Shown here one piece after another: positions 16,270 through 24,038 of a stretch of DNA of 64,000 nucleotides. How positions within the stretch are numbered: the stretch's first letter is position 1; every line of letters starts with the position of its first letter. Source of the DNA: Paenisporosarcina quisquiliarum_A (GTDB lineage: Bacteria > Bacillota > Bacilli > Bacillales_A > Planococcaceae). The position numbers were made by a program, and so were the translations under genes. The stretch is from positions 1-64,000 of the forward strand of contig NZ_JBHZRU010000017.1 in the NCBI RefSeq assembly GCF_043641925.1, written 5' to 3'. The notes below the pieces were generated by a model that ran no database searches, was not told where the DNA came from, and was given only the letters and a program-made list of their open reading frames with translations.

Positions 16270-16908
16270 TTATAGCACGTCCTTTTCTTTAGGTTCTTTT
16301 ACACCCTCAGGCAAATAGCCACGAGTTGCATTGAAAACTTCTTTCTTAGAAACGACACTGTCACCAAACCAGCCGAATGATGGCATAAAAAGTTCTTGGT
16401 TAAATGCGTACTCTAAACGAGGAAATTCTGTCTTAACTTCGCTATCCTCAAACACCTCATAAATGTCCTCAGCAATAGCAAAATATTGTTTCTGCATTTG
16501 CTTACCAATTCCAGCTATCTCTTTAAGCATTTCATAGCGATGACGTTCCACAATATCATTAGCATTGTAACGACCATTACGATTAGCTATGTCTGTTCTG
16601 AGTGCTGTACGGTAAATAGGTGTGAACTGTAATTTTAAAGCTGTACGTTCCTCAGCTAGTTCCTCTAATAAAACCTTAATGATTTCAGTCTTTTGAACAA
16701 TCTCTTTTGCACTGATCTTTAAATATACCAGTTCAGAAATAGTTGCCCCTTCCTGGTTTAAAATGTTACTAGTCATTTCTTCTTGTAATACGTTTAGTTC
16801 TGCGTTTAATTCTCGTTCTTGTCGGTCTAGCTTGTTAACCTTTTCTTGATAAGCAGCGACCACTTTTTCCGTCTCAACAAATAGGTTTTTCACTTCAATT
16901 TTCCCCAT
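16270..16908 (-). CDS. element operon coiled-coil protein (212 aa)
   Basis: A 212-residue soluble protein whose first 110 residues are dominated by heptad-like, glutamate/leucine-rich helices. A conserved-looking C-terminal segment around SFGWFGDSVVSKKEVF follows. Its start overlaps the stop of the HTH gene (TAATG), so the two are coupled. It is neither a recognised replication nor a conjugation protein. Confidence 0.55.
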   Translation of the reverse strand: MGKIEVKNLFVETEKVVAAYQEKVNKLDRQERELNAELNVLQEEMTSNILNQEGATISELVYLKISAKEIVQKTEIIKVLLEELAEERTALKLQFTPIYRTALRTDIANRNGRYNANDIVERHRYEMLKEIAGIGKQMQKQYFAIAEDIYEVFEDSEVKTEFPRLEYAFNQELFMPSFGWFGDSVVSKKEVFNATRGYLPEGVKEPKEKDVL

Positions 16909-17183
16909 TACTTATATCCCCTTTGTTCTTTCATTTCGATAATCTTACGAATACTTGCTATTTCAATGCTGGACACTCGTAGGCGTTTAATAGCGTCCTT
17001 TAATTTCCCTTCATAGTAAGGCGTGAACTCTAAAAGTCCTCGTTCCAGTTTCCCTATGGTGCTTTGGTCAACGTTCCTAAAGTGAACAAATTCAGTCTGA
17101 GTTTTATTTCTAGCGTGTCGAATGTATTTGATGTATCTAAAATCAAATTCTTGATTGTACGGAATACGGTTTTTATCTTCCAT
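16908..17183 (-). CDS. XRE-like HTH protein, first gene of the element operon
   Basis: A 91-residue protein whose middle (YIRHARNKTQTEF, then VDQSTIGKLERG) matches a Cro/CI helix-turn-helix. This makes it the probable regulator of the element, though it is short and diverged. It is divergent from the 40-residue gene at 17409, and the shared intergenic region holds a perfect 8-bp inverted repeat. Confidence 0.65.
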   Translation of the reverse strand: MEDKNRIPYNQEFDFRYIKYIRHARNKTQTEFVHFRNVDQSTIGKLERGLLEFTPYYEGKLKDAIKRLRVSSIEIASIRKIIEMKEQRGYK

Positions 17184-17357
17184 GTTTTCACTCCTTTATT
17201 AAGAATTAAAAAGCCAATAAAAAAGGCGAAGCTGAATAGCCTCACCAGTTTAACTTTCCTTAATATTAAGTTTATGAAAGACCACAAAAAGACAGGGTCT
17301 TTTAAAAGTTTCTTAGAGAATGTCCTATTTCAGTCCTAAATTGCAAGTTCCTGTGTG

Positions 17358-17380
17358 TAGAGGTTTTTAGACAACCTCTA
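17358..17380. promoter_or_regulatory. inverted repeat, candidate operator
   Basis: TAGAGGTT and AACCTCTA form a perfect 8-bp inverted repeat with a 7-base spacer in the divergent region between the HTH gene and the 17409 gene. It could be an operator or an RNA hairpin; there is no T run. Confidence 0.45.
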
Positions 17381-17408
17381 ACATTCGTATTAAGGGGAAC
17401 GGACTGTA

Positions 17409-17531
17409 ATGGAAAAGACAGCAACTAAGAAAAAACAACCTATCACCGTTACTGTAAAAGTTAGTAAAGAATTAGGTGGGGTTGAAATTGCTAAACACCT
17501 TTTAAATATAGGGTCTTATAAAGGTAAGTAA
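17409..17531 (+). CDS. 40-residue basic small protein near attR
   Basis: An ATG at 17409 with AAGGGG about twelve bases upstream opens 40 codons ending at 17531. The product is basic at the N-terminus (EKTATKKKQ) and then reads ITVTVKVSKELGG, compatible with a small DNA-binding fold. Its position just inside the right end, divergent from the HTH gene, makes it a candidate recombination directionality factor; this is inference from size and place. Confidence 0.45.
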   Translation: MEKTATKKKQPITVTVKVSKELGGVEIAKHLLNIGSYKGK

Positions 17532-17624
17532 AATATAGATATTTAATAATCTAATGGGGGTGATGTATTGTCACTTCCATTTTTTTATGGCATAATTAGT
17601 TATGCGTAATTAAAACTTTGTGAG

Positions 17625-17631
17625 TAAGGTT
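17625..17631 (+). other. attR core of the exoA-integrated element
   Basis: Second TAAGGTT, followed by CGTGAGCGAAATATCGG, which continues the exoA frame. Confidence 0.85.
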
Positions 17632-17769
17632 CGTGAGCGAAATATCGGTTGGAGAATTGACTATTTTATCGCCTCAAATCAGTTGGTGCCACAACTAAAG
17701 AGCGCTACCATTCATCCCCATGTTTTAGGGAGCGATCACTGCCCGATTGTTTTGGAAATAAACGATTAA
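17626..17769 (+). pseudogene. exoA: exoA 3' part: C-terminal 47 codons
   Basis: In frame from AAG at 17626 the sequence encodes KVRERNIGWRIDYF and later GSDHCPIVLEIN before TAA at 17767-17769. These carry the family's C-terminal catalytic Asp and His. Joined to codons 1-204 upstream they give a 253-residue ExoA, the normal family length. No start codon or ribosome-binding site serves this fragment. Confidence 0.9.
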
Positions 17770-17834
17770 AATCAAGAACTATCCCCACTTCTTAAGTGTC
17801 TGCATAAGATGAACAAAAAGGGGTGTAACGGAAT

Positions 17835-18566
17835 ATGGGCCTTTATATCAATTCGGGAAAACACCCGGACATACTAAAGAATCCGGCAACGGTTGTTGAA
17901 GTGAATCAATCTTATTTTAAGCAAGATACCTTAGCGGATATGTTAGAAGCGCAACAAAAAACAAATGATTTACTTCAACAGTCCTATATAGATTTAAAAG
18001 ATTCAGTTGAAAAGCACGCCTCCATGCAGACTTCACGGTGGAAATATGTCCAATCGAAAATGAATCATCAAAGACAAATGAATACTCAACAGAAAAACAT
18101 TGACCATCAAGTGTTGGAGAAATTAAAAAATGTTGAGGATAGACAAGGGAAACTGCAATCTTCGTTCGAAAATCAGGAGCCATTTGCGAAAGATCTTATG
18201 AACTTGATGACACAAGCAAATCAAGATGTTCTACTCAAATTGAAGCAAGCTGAAGAAGCGAATGTACAGCTTCAGTTGAAGATGGATGAACAAGTTCAAC
18301 TGCAAAATCAATTGGTTCAGCAATTAGCAAAGCAAGAAGAAATCCAAGTGGAGATGGGGAATCGGTTAGAAAACCAGGAAGCGTTTATGGAAAAAATCAT
18401 GCGACAAATCGATTATTTTCGTTCGGTTCTTTTTGAGAGAACCAATTATTTAGCGGAGAAAATTGATGCAGGATATACAACTTTTACGCAAATGCTTACC
18501 GGCAAAGCTCGAGCGGCAAAAGCAGAACAATTAAAATATGAACCGAAATCCCCTGAAATCGAATAA
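17835..18566 (+). CDS. coiled-coil protein of unknown function
   Basis: A 243-residue glutamine/lysine/glutamate-rich protein, almost entirely predicted coiled coil from about 30 to 210, without signal peptide or membrane span. It has repeated KNVEDRQGK-, NQEPFA- and NRLENQEAF-like phrases and a conserved-looking N-terminus (MGLYINSGKHPDIL). It follows exoA in the same direction, so insertion of the element may have separated it from an exoA promoter. AAGGGGTG precedes the ATG. The family is unrecognised. Confidence 0.6.
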   Translation: MGLYINSGKHPDILKNPATVVEVNQSYFKQDTLADMLEAQQKTNDLLQQSYIDLKDSVEKHASMQTSRWKYVQSKMNHQRQMNTQQKNIDHQVLEKLKNVEDRQGKLQSSFENQEPFAKDLMNLMTQANQDVLLKLKQAEEANVQLQLKMDEQVQLQNQLVQQLAKQEEIQVEMGNRLENQEAFMEKIMRQIDYFRSVLFERTNYLAEKIDAGYTTFTQMLTGKARAAKAEQLKYEPKSPEIE

Positions 18567-18588
18567 TTTCATGAATATCCGTCAAAAA

Positions 18589-18621
18589 TGCCAGCAACGC
18601 GCAAAGGTTGCTGGCATTTCT
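18589..18621. terminator. bidirectional terminator
   Basis: TGCCAGCAAC and GTTGCTGGCA form a perfect 10-bp stem with T and A tracts on either side, between converging genes. Confidence 0.85.
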
Positions 18622-19088
18622 TAATTAGACGAAACAGTGTAATCAGCCATGGCTTCTTGTTCTACACGATCTAAAAAGTCAGTTACGACCTTATCGCCTG
18701 CTTTTTTATTCCCTAGTTTTAACATCGCACGACCTACAAAGTTAATGCCCGTGTTTGAACCGGCATATATGAATTTCGTTTGTTTCTCATTCAATCGTTC
18801 TAATGTAAATAATAAGTTCATTTCAAAAGCGCCAGCGAGACGGAATTGAATACGCTTGTGTTTTCGATCGTCTGTATTTTCAAATTCGATGATTTCCACC
18901 ACGTACGTTTCTTTTCGTTTTCCTTCTTGGTACGTTTGCTCGTAAGTCGACCCCAAAATACCTGGTTTCTTTTCAAGCCAGCGGTTTTCAACCACTTTTG
19001 GCATAATACGTTGCGCATTTTCTTCTTCAAACAACGTCCATACCACTTCAATTGGTGCATCAATGATTCGTTCTTCTTTCCACTTCAT
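18621..19088 (-). CDS. SRPBCC-family protein
   Basis: A 155-residue protein with the start-like SRPBCC pattern: INAPIEVVW-type N-terminus (IDAPIEVVWTLFEE), central beta strands and a C-terminal amphipathic helix. This fold binds hydrophobic ligands. It overlaps the upstream MerR gene by four bases (ATGA), so the two proteins are made together. It may be a separated sensing or cargo partner of the regulator; the ligand is unknown. Confidence 0.75.
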   Translation of the reverse strand: MKWKEERIIDAPIEVVWTLFEEENAQRIMPKVVENRWLEKKPGILGSTYEQTYQEGKRKETYVVEIIEFENTDDRKHKRIQFRLAGAFEMNLLFTLERLNEKQTKFIYAGSNTGINFVGRAMLKLGNKKAGDKVVTDFLDRVEQEAMADYTVSSN

Positions 19089-19432
19089 GTATCTGATTCC
19101 TCCTGTCCCGAGCGTATGAATGCTTCAATTTCTCGGATTTTTTGCTGTTTTTGTTGTACTTCTTCTTCGAGGCGCGTCTTCTTTCGTTCCAATAAACCCT
19201 CTAGATCTTTAAAGGACTCATTATCCATAACAACCTTCATTTCTTGAATGGTGCACTCGAAATTCCTCAGTTTTTGAAGCAATACTGCTAAAAAAAACGA
19301 GCCATCATCGTAATAGCGATAATGATTGCTAGGATCTACGTATGCAGGTTCCAGTAGTTTTTCTTGTTCATAATAACGTAATGTCTCTTTACTAAGTCCA
19401 GTAAGTTCGCTAAATTCACTTATTTTATACAT
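19085..19432 (-). CDS. MerR-family transcriptional regulator
   Basis: The N-terminal winged helix is clear (YKISEFSELTGLSKETLRYYEQ, then HYRYYDD), followed by a dimerising coiled coil (about 75-110). At 115 residues it has no effector domain; the overlapping SRPBCC gene may supply ligand sensing. No cysteines typical of metal sensors occur. It likely autoregulates. Confidence 0.8.
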   Translation of the reverse strand: MYKISEFSELTGLSKETLRYYEQEKLLEPAYVDPSNHYRYYDDGSFFLAVLLQKLRNFECTIQEMKVVMDNESFKDLEGLLERKKTRLEEEVQQKQQKIREIEAFIRSGQEESDT

Positions 19433-19488
19433 AGGATTCCTCCTCTCCTAAAGTTTAAAGGCTAGGGTGCACCACAGAGTCAAATGAA

Positions 19489-19767
19489 TTATTCTTTTTC
19501 TCCCACATAGTTATAAACTTTTCCTTGGCTTTCATTACGATATCGATCATTTACTATTTCATCCATTAAGATGAATCCTCCACACGCCATTAAAACAATG
19601 CTCAGTAGATAAGGAATCCATCCACTAATACTTGAAACTTTATTCATAAAGCCATCAATAAAAAAACTTCCTGAAGAAGCAATGGCAATGGCCACATGCA
19701 TGAGCCCGAATAATAGGACACCAGATATAAACAGTAGAGCTGCAAACTGCGTAGATAATTTTTTCAT
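19489..19767 (-). CDS. small membrane protein
   Basis: A 92-residue protein with two hydrophobic segments (about 8-30 and 48-70) and a charged, tyrosine-containing C-terminus (VNDRYRNESQGKVYNYVGE). TCCTCC complement gives an AGGAGG site upstream of the ATG. It is divergent from the sulfur operon. The family is unrecognised. Confidence 0.55.
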   Translation of the reverse strand: MKKLSTQFAALLFISGVLLFGLMHVAIAIASSGSFFIDGFMNKVSSISGWIPYLLSIVLMACGGFILMDEIVNDRYRNESQGKVYNYVGEKE

Positions 19768-19845
19768 AAATCCTCCTGTATTCGTTGTGTTATAAGTAAT
19801 TCGTTATTTTTAAGATCAAACCCTTTATTAATGTGAATAAAATGT

Positions 19846-19874
19846 TTGACATTATACCTAAGGGGGTATATTAT
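19846..19874 (+). promoter_or_regulatory. sigma-A promoter with CstR-type operator
   Basis: TTGACA (19846-19851), a 17-base spacer and TATTAT (19869-19874). The spacer holds the pseudo-palindrome TATACC-TAAGGG-GGTATA (19853-19870), the pattern of CsoR/CstR-family operators that sense reactive sulfur. Repressor binding would cover both promoter elements. Confidence 0.8.
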
Positions 19875-19972
19875 ATGTTAGGTACACAAGTACAAAAGAG
19901 TACGAAGGCATGAAAAAATGCCGTTTCTATTCTTTATCAAACGCGAGTGGGTAAACTATTGGAGGGTCTTTC

Positions 19973-20200
19973 ATGTTGGCAGATAAAGTTTTAGACGCAA
20001 AAGGACTAGCTTGTCCAATGCCGATTGTTAAAACAAAGAAAAGTATGACCGATATGTCATCGGGCCAAGTGTTGGAAATTCATACGACAGATAAAGGTGC
20101 ATTAAATGATTTAACAGCCTGGGCAAAATCTGGCGGTCATGAGTTATTGAAACACGAAGAAGAAAATGACGTTTTAAAATTTTGGATACAAAAAGGGTAA
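19973..20200 (+). CDS. TusA/SirA-type sulfur carrier
   Basis: A 75-residue TusA-fold protein with the signature CPMP; Cys14 is the persulfide-carrying residue. It is preceded by GGAGG eight bases before the ATG and by the CstR-type promoter. It opens a reactive-sulfur operon and would pass sulfane sulfur between the downstream rhodanese and DsrE proteins. Its sequence is close to the TusA domain of the fusion at 20653, suggesting duplication. Confidence 0.88.
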   Translation: MLADKVLDAKGLACPMPIVKTKKSMTDMSSGQVLEIHTTDKGALNDLTAWAKSGGHELLKHEEENDVLKFWIQKG

Positions 20201-20216
20201 TTTTTTTGCCTTAAAT

Positions 20217-20234
20217 AATACCTAACAGGGTATA
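20217..20234 (+). promoter_or_regulatory. second CstR-type operator
   Basis: AATACC-TAACAG-GGTATA, overlapping a TATAAT -10 element at 20231-20236, upstream of the rhodanese gene. Confidence 0.75.
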
Positions 20235-20304
20235 ATACATGGGCAACAAACATAAAATCTAAACGATTCTAAATCGAATCAGACAATTTAAGGAGGAACT
20301 TATA

Positions 20305-20601
20305 ATGAAATCAATATCACCAATGGAAGTAGAAAATTTATTAAAAGAAGGAAAAAATCCTTCAATTATCGACGTTCGTGAAGTTGGGGAAGTAGCAGAA
20401 GGGAAAATTCCTGGAGCAGTCAATATTCCTTTAGGTTTAATTGAATTCCGTATGAATGAATTAGATAAATCAAAAGAATATATCATGGTTTGTCGTTCAG
20501 GCGGAAGAAGCGGTCAAGCATCACATTTCCTTGCAAGCCAAGGGTATAACGTAATTAACATGGACGGTGGAATGCTTTCTTGGGAAGGCGAAACTGAGTA
20601 A
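20305..20601 (+). CDS. single-domain rhodanese
   Basis: A 98-residue rhodanese domain with IIDVRE near residue 22, the active-site loop CRSGGRS (Cys63) and MDGGMLSW near the end. The six-residue active-site loop fits a sulfurtransferase. It has its own operator just upstream, so it can be induced separately from the first gene. Confidence 0.88.
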   Translation: MKSISPMEVENLLKEGKNPSIIDVREVGEVAEGKIPGAVNIPLGLIEFRMNELDKSKEYIMVCRSGGRSGQASHFLASQGYNVINMDGGMLSWEGETE

Positions 20602-20618
20602 AACACTGAACCAAATTT

Positions 20619-20636
20619 ATTACCCAAACGGGTATA
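20619..20636 (+). promoter_or_regulatory. third CstR-type operator
   Basis: ATTACC-CAAACG-GGTATA, 17 bases before the ATG of the TusA-rhodanese gene. This is the least symmetrical of the three. Confidence 0.65.
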
Positions 20637-20652
20637 TTAACTGGGGGTAAAT

Positions 20653-21222
20653 ATGGAGACTATTAAATCTGATGTTTCAGTCGACGCAAAAGGATTAGCA
20701 TGTCCAATGCCGATTGTTAAAACTAAAAAAGCAATGACCAACCTTGAAGGTGGTCAAGTATTAGAAATATTAGCTACTGATCAAGGATCACGAGCTGATT
20801 TACAAGCATGGGCTGACAGTATGGGTCACCAATATTTAGGTACAGTCGAAATTGATAAAGTGTTAAAACATTATATTCGAAAATCGACTGGTGAAGAGGC
20901 AGCTCCTCGTCAGCATACGCAAGTAATGAGTAATGCCGAGCTTGAATCTATTTTATCAAGTCAACCGAATGCTGTTGTTTTGGATGTTCGTGAAGCAGCA
21001 GAATATGCTTTTAATCACATTCCAAACGCAATCTCTATTCCTTTAGGTGAATTAGAGACGCGCATCGGTGAACTAAATAGTGAACAAGATATTTATGTGG
21101 TGTGTAGAACAGGAAATCGTAGCGATTTCGCTGCTCAACAATTAACAAAACAAGGATTTACAAAAGTAACCAATGTGGTACCTGGCATGAGTGAATGGAC
21201 AGGAAACACAACAAATCTTTAA
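20653..21222 (+). CDS. TusA-rhodanese fusion sulfurtransferase (CstA-like)
   Basis: A 189-residue two-domain protein: TusA domain at 1-75 with Cys17 in CPMP, linker, then a rhodanese domain at about 92-186 with active-site CRTGNRS (Cys151). It resembles CstA of the staphylococcal cst operon, which adds a DsrE domain; here DsrE is the next separate gene. The two cysteines would relay persulfide within one polypeptide. A GGGGG ribosome-binding site precedes the ATG. Confidence 0.85.
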   Translation: METIKSDVSVDAKGLACPMPIVKTKKAMTNLEGGQVLEILATDQGSRADLQAWADSMGHQYLGTVEIDKVLKHYIRKSTGEEAAPRQHTQVMSNAELESILSSQPNAVVLDVREAAEYAFNHIPNAISIPLGELETRIGELNSEQDIYVVCRTGNRSDFAAQQLTKQGFTKVTNVVPGMSEWTGNTTNL

Positions 21223-21260
21223 TGCAAAGCAAACTATCAAATTATCAGGGGGAATTTTAA

Positions 21261-21656
21261 ATGACTAAAAAAGTAGCAATTATCGCAAGTAATGGTGGAT
21301 TATTCGACGCATATAAGGTTTTCAATATCGCAACGGCAGCAGCTGCTACCGATCAAGAAGTACAAATTTTCTTCACGTTTGAAGGGTTAAACTTAATTCA
21401 CAATCAAGCATACCAACAATTACAAATGCCTGAAGGAAAAGAGCATTTTGCAGAAGGATTCGCAAAAGCAAATGTACCAGCTATTCCTGAACTAGTTGAA
21501 ATGGCACAAGATTTAGGCGTGAAATTCATTGGTTGCCAAATGACAATGGATGTTATGGGTCTTGAAAAAGAAAATTTTGTAGATGGTATTGAAGTAGGCG
21601 GAGCGGTAACATTCCTTGCATTCGCTAACGAAGCTGACGTTACTTTAACGTTTTAA
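21261..21656 (+). CDS. DsrE-family sulfur carrier
   Basis: A 131-residue DsrE/DsrF-like protein with ASNGGLFDAYKVF near the N-terminus and the conserved FIGCQMTMDVMG segment, in which Cys92 is the predicted sulfur-carrying residue. It belongs to the same operon as the TusA/rhodanese proteins (GGGGG site upstream of the ATG). Confidence 0.85.
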   Translation: MTKKVAIIASNGGLFDAYKVFNIATAAAATDQEVQIFFTFEGLNLIHNQAYQQLQMPEGKEHFAEGFAKANVPAIPELVEMAQDLGVKFIGCQMTMDVMGLEKENFVDGIEVGGAVTFLAFANEADVTLTF

Positions 21657-21692
21657 TTAACAAAACTTATGTTTAGGTAGGAGGATATAAAA

Positions 21693-22820
21693 TTGGCTGT
21701 ACATGCAAAGACTTCACAAGAAGTAGCAAAAAAAGTTTTCAACAAAGAATCATTGTTCATTTTGGATGTGCGTAATCAAGACGCTTTTCAAGATTGGAAA
21801 ATCGAAGGCGAAAAATTTGATTATTTAAACGTGCCATACTTTGACCTCTTAGATGGCGTAGAGGAAATTCTTCCACAAATCCCTTCGAATAAAGAAGTCT
21901 TAGTGGTTTGTGCGAAAGAAGGATCTTCAATTATGATTGCTGAAATGCTTTCAGATGAAGGCATGGATGTTTCGTATCTTCAAGGTGGAATGAAATCTTG
22001 GAGTGAATATTTGGAACCGGTAAAAGTGGGAGACTTACAAGGTGGCGGCGAATTGTATCAATTTGTACGCATCGGTAAGGGTTGTCTTTCTTATATGGTG
22101 GTTTCAAATGGTGAAGCTGCGATTATTGATTCTACTCGCATGACTGATGTTTATGTAGACTTCGCAAACAAGTTGGATGCGAAAATTACACATGTATTTG
22201 ATACGCATTTACATGCTGATCATATTTCAGGTGGACGCACGATCGCTGAGACGACAAATGCAACATACTGGTTGCCTCCAAAAGATGCAACTGAAGTTGT
22301 GTTTGAGTATAAGCCTCTTGAGGATGGAGAAACTGTCCAGATCGGTCAAACGACTATTTCGATTGATGCACTGTATTCTCCAGGCCATACAATTGGATCG
22401 ACTTCATTTGTAATCGACGGAACGTATTTACTTTCAGGTGATATTTTATTCATCGATTCAATTGGACGCCCAGATCTTGCTGGTTTGGCAGAAGACTGGG
22501 TTGGTGACTTAAGAGAGAGTCTGTATAGTCGTTACAAAGAATTGTCATCTGAACTTATCGTTCTTCCAGCACATTTCATGGTGATTGAAGAGTTAAATGA
22601 TAATGGAACAGTTGCTAAAAAACTAGGTACGTTATATGCAGAAAATCATGGTTTAAACATTGAGGATGAGCAAGTATTCCGTGATATGGTTACAAAAAAC
22701 TTGCCACCTCAACCAAATGCTTATCAGGAAATTCGTCAAACCAATATGGGCATTATGACGCCTGATGAAGATAACCAACGCGAAATGGAAATTGGTCCAA
22801 ATCGTTGTGCAGTAAGATAA
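21693..22820 (+). CDS. rhodanese-persulfide dioxygenase fusion (CstB-like)
   Basis: Translation starts at a TTG after TAGGAGG. Of the 375 residues, about 1-115 form a rhodanese domain (ILDVRN, active-site loop CAKEGSS with Cys73). The rest is a metallo-beta-lactamase-fold persulfide dioxygenase with HLHADH as the iron-binding motif, SPGHTIGS and LSGDILF. The domain order, rhodanese first, differs from staphylococcal CstB, in which the dioxygenase comes first. It would oxidise persulfide to sulfite, which TauE downstream could export. Confidence 0.85.
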   Translation: MAVHAKTSQEVAKKVFNKESLFILDVRNQDAFQDWKIEGEKFDYLNVPYFDLLDGVEEILPQIPSNKEVLVVCAKEGSSIMIAEMLSDEGMDVSYLQGGMKSWSEYLEPVKVGDLQGGGELYQFVRIGKGCLSYMVVSNGEAAIIDSTRMTDVYVDFANKLDAKITHVFDTHLHADHISGGRTIAETTNATYWLPPKDATEVVFEYKPLEDGETVQIGQTTISIDALYSPGHTIGSTSFVIDGTYLLSGDILFIDSIGRPDLAGLAEDWVGDLRESLYSRYKELSSELIVLPAHFMVIEELNDNGTVAKKLGTLYAENHGLNIEDEQVFRDMVTKNLPPQPNAYQEIRQTNMGIMTPDEDNQREMEIGPNRCAVR

Positions 22821-22826
22821 TGTCTA

Positions 22827-22852
22827 AAAGGGAACCTTTGTGTTCCCTTTTT
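22827..22852 (+). terminator. intra-operon terminator
   Basis: AAAGGGAAC pairs with GTTCCCTTT, followed by TT, between the dioxygenase and TauE genes. It probably lowers but does not abolish expression of the downstream genes. Confidence 0.65.
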
Positions 22853-22869
22853 CTAAAGGAGGATTTTCT

Positions 22870-23646
22870 ATGGATTTAACATTTGTAGTTGTTATTTTTC
22901 TAATTGGATTTGTAGGATCCTATATATCAGGTATGTTAGGTATTGGTGGCTCCATTATCAAGTACCCAATGCTCTTATATATTCCATCATTGTTTGGCTT
23001 GGCTGCATTCAGTGCTCATGAAGTTTCTGGGATTAGTGCAGTACAAGTATTCTTTGCGACCATTGGTGGTGTTTGGGCTTATCGTAAGGGTGGTTATTTA
23101 AATAAATCATTAATCATCTATATGGGTGGAGCGATTCTACTAGGTAGCTTTATCGGTAGTTTTGGATCACGTTTAATGAGTGAGTCTGGAATTAACTTGG
23201 TGTACGGAATACTAGCTGTGATTGCTGCGGTTATGATGTTTATTCCGAAAAAGAATATTGATGACATTCCATTTGACCAAGTTACATTTAATAAATGGAT
23301 TGCTGCCTCATTGGCATTCATCGTAGGGATCGGGTCAGGGATTGTTGGAGCGGCAGGTGCTTTCTTACTGGTACCAATCATGTTAGTTGTCCTTAAAATT
23401 CCAACGCGTATGACCATCGCTTCATCACTAGCGATTACGTTTATTTCATCCATTGGTGCAACCATCGGGAAATTAACAACGGGTCAAGTCGATTACTACC
23501 CTGCGGCTATTATGATTGTCGCTAGTTTAATCGCAGCACCACTTGGCGCAATGGCTGGTAAGAAGATAAACACGAAAATCTTGCAAGTCATTTTAGCAAT
23601 CCTGATTGCGGTTACAGCAATCAAAATCTGGATTGATATTTTATAA
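22870..23646 (+). CDS. TauE/SafE-type sulfite exporter
   Basis: The ATG at 22870 follows AAAGGAGG by seven bases; an upstream GTG at 22840 lies in the terminator. About 258 residues with eight hydrophobic segments and the family's repeated glycine-rich motifs (GMLGIGGSIIKYP and GIVGAAGAFLLVP, one per half). Placement after the persulfide dioxygenase supports export of sulfite produced by the pathway. Confidence 0.85.
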   Translation: MDLTFVVVIFLIGFVGSYISGMLGIGGSIIKYPMLLYIPSLFGLAAFSAHEVSGISAVQVFFATIGGVWAYRKGGYLNKSLIIYMGGAILLGSFIGSFGSRLMSESGINLVYGILAVIAAVMMFIPKKNIDDIPFDQVTFNKWIAASLAFIVGIGSGIVGAAGAFLLVPIMLVVLKIPTRMTIASSLAITFISSIGATIGKLTTGQVDYYPAAIMIVASLIAAPLGAMAGKKINTKILQVILAILIAVTAIKIWIDIL

Positions 23647-23668
23647 GCACTAGCTTGAATAGAAAGAA

Positions 23669-24022
23669 GTGAAGAGCGTGGCGAAGCAAACACTCGTATA
23701 CTTTGTTTCCTTAAGTTCAAATGCACCAGCAGTATTAACAGAAGCAATCGAAAAAAGTGCAAATCACGCCATTTCAATATTCTTCGATTTAGATGGAGCC
23801 CATGTTTTAGACATGCGCTACTTGAGAAAACTAAATCGAACTCATGGTAAGGACCTAGAAATGCTTTTAAAAACAGCTATCCAAAGTGGCATTAAACTAT
23901 TTGGTTGCCAAATGAATGTCTTGATAGCAGATGGCCTAGAACTTATAGACGGTGCTGAACTATCAGGTGTTGCTTCTTTCCTAGAGATAGCTTATGAAGC
24001 AGACGCTGTCTTGAGTTATTAA
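23669..24022 (+). CDS. DsrE-like protein with conserved cysteine
   Basis: Starts at a GTG (23669; another GTG at 23678 is possible). The 117-residue protein has the DsrE-like FGCQMNVLIADG segment, with the cysteine in the same position as Cys92 of the 21261 product. It forms a pair with the next gene, which lacks this cysteine. Confidence 0.75.
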   Translation: MKSVAKQTLVYFVSLSSNAPAVLTEAIEKSANHAISIFFDLDGAHVLDMRYLRKLNRTHGKDLEMLLKTAIQSGIKLFGCQMNVLIADGLELIDGAELSGVASFLEIAYEADAVLSY

Positions 24023-24038
24023 AGGAGGAATCACTTCT

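Larger units (their letters stand above)
10366..17631 (+). mobile_element. 7.27-kb serine-recombinase element integrated in exoA
   Basis: The element is delimited by TAAGGTT at both ends and by the two halves of exoA. It encodes a large serine recombinase at the left end, a small tyrosine recombinase, two palindrome-bounded small membrane-protein genes, short ORFs, and a four-gene minus-strand operon beginning with an HTH-type protein. No capsid, portal, terminase, lysis, conjugation or replication-initiator gene is recognisable, so it is not an intact prophage or an autonomous conjugative element. It may be a satellite, an integrative mobilisable element or a phage-derived intervening sequence. 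The reconstructed attP has an imperfect inverted repeat (GCGTAATTA left, TAATTGCG right) around the core. Confidence 0.9.

Noticed and set aside
10366..17631. Complete prophage
   Set aside because: No structural, packaging or lysis genes in 7.27 kb.
22840..22869. Upstream GTG start for the TauE gene
   Set aside because: It lies inside a terminator hairpin, and AAAGGAGG is placed correctly for the ATG at 22870.
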